Assembly (NCBI GenBank): GCA_002352605.1 | Contig: DEIP01000074.1 | Location: 9,402-24,736, forward strand | Direction: 5' to 3' | From: Desulfobacteraceae bacterium UBA2771 | Lineage (GTDB): Bacteria > Desulfobacterota > Desulfobacteria > Desulfobacterales > Desulfosarcinaceae | DNA: 15,335 bases | Shown: one piece after another, positions 15,319 to 15,335 of the stretch | Layout of the letters: every line of letters begins with the position of its first letter | How positions within the stretch are numbered: position 1 is the stretch's first letter | The notes under the pieces: generated by a model | The model's database searches: none | Told to the model about the DNA's origin: nothing | Seen by the model: the letters and a program-made list of their open reading frames with translations, nothing else | Program-made: the position numbers and the translations under genes

Positions 15319-15335
15319 CCTGTGGTTTTGCTCTC

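Overview
The window looks like chromosomal DNA from a moderately GC-rich Gram-negative bacterium, most likely a strictly or facultatively anaerobic member of Desulfobacterota (the former Deltaproteobacteria, Desulfobacterales-like). That placement is an inference. It rests on rubrerythrin-type diiron proteins, an Fe-S/DUF3786 protein, a rhodanese-ferritin fusion and a TIGR03169-type flavoprotein found together. No rRNA, tRNA, CRISPR array or intact insertion sequence was recognised.

Layout. (1) Positions 1-200 hold the edge of an unidentified minus-strand reading frame. (2) Positions 201-5750, minus strand, carry a complete 2-oxoglutarate dehydrogenase set in the order sucA (E1), sucB (E2), lpdA (E3). 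E2 and E3 are tightly coupled, but E1 and E2 are separated by a structured 184-base spacer. (3) Positions 5841-6101 hold a collapsed remnant of a second flavoprotein disulfide reductase. (4) Positions 6140-7940, minus strand, form a compact run: a rubrerythrin-like diiron protein, an Fe-S/DUF3786 protein, a cysteine-rich zinc-ribbon protein and a small unknown protein. (5) From a divergent promoter region at 7941-8151, plus-strand genes run to 12196: rhodanese-ferritin fusion, TIGR03169-type FAD/NAD(P) oxidoreductase, truD, and pcm with an N-terminal export or anchor segment. (6) Positions 12295-15255, minus strand, hold signalling genes that look inactivated: an OmpR-type response regulator with an in-frame TGA, a histidine kinase with a one-base frameshift and Asn in place of the H-box His, and a stand-alone receiver with Asn at the phospho-acceptor position.

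How the genes work together. SucA, SucB and LpdA make one complex that oxidatively decarboxylates 2-oxoglutarate to succinyl-CoA in an oxidative TCA cycle. The middle block resembles an anaerobe's module for handling oxygen, peroxide, sulfur or metals: two different diiron four-helix proteins are read from opposite sides of one control region, beside a sulfurtransferase domain, an Fe-S protein and a flavoprotein. TruD (tRNA pseudouridylation) and Pcm (protein repair) are housekeeping. The signalling block is the most unusual part. Of the three signalling proteins, the kinase lacks its phosphorylatable residue, the orphan receiver lacks its own, and the only remaining acceptor lies behind a premature stop.
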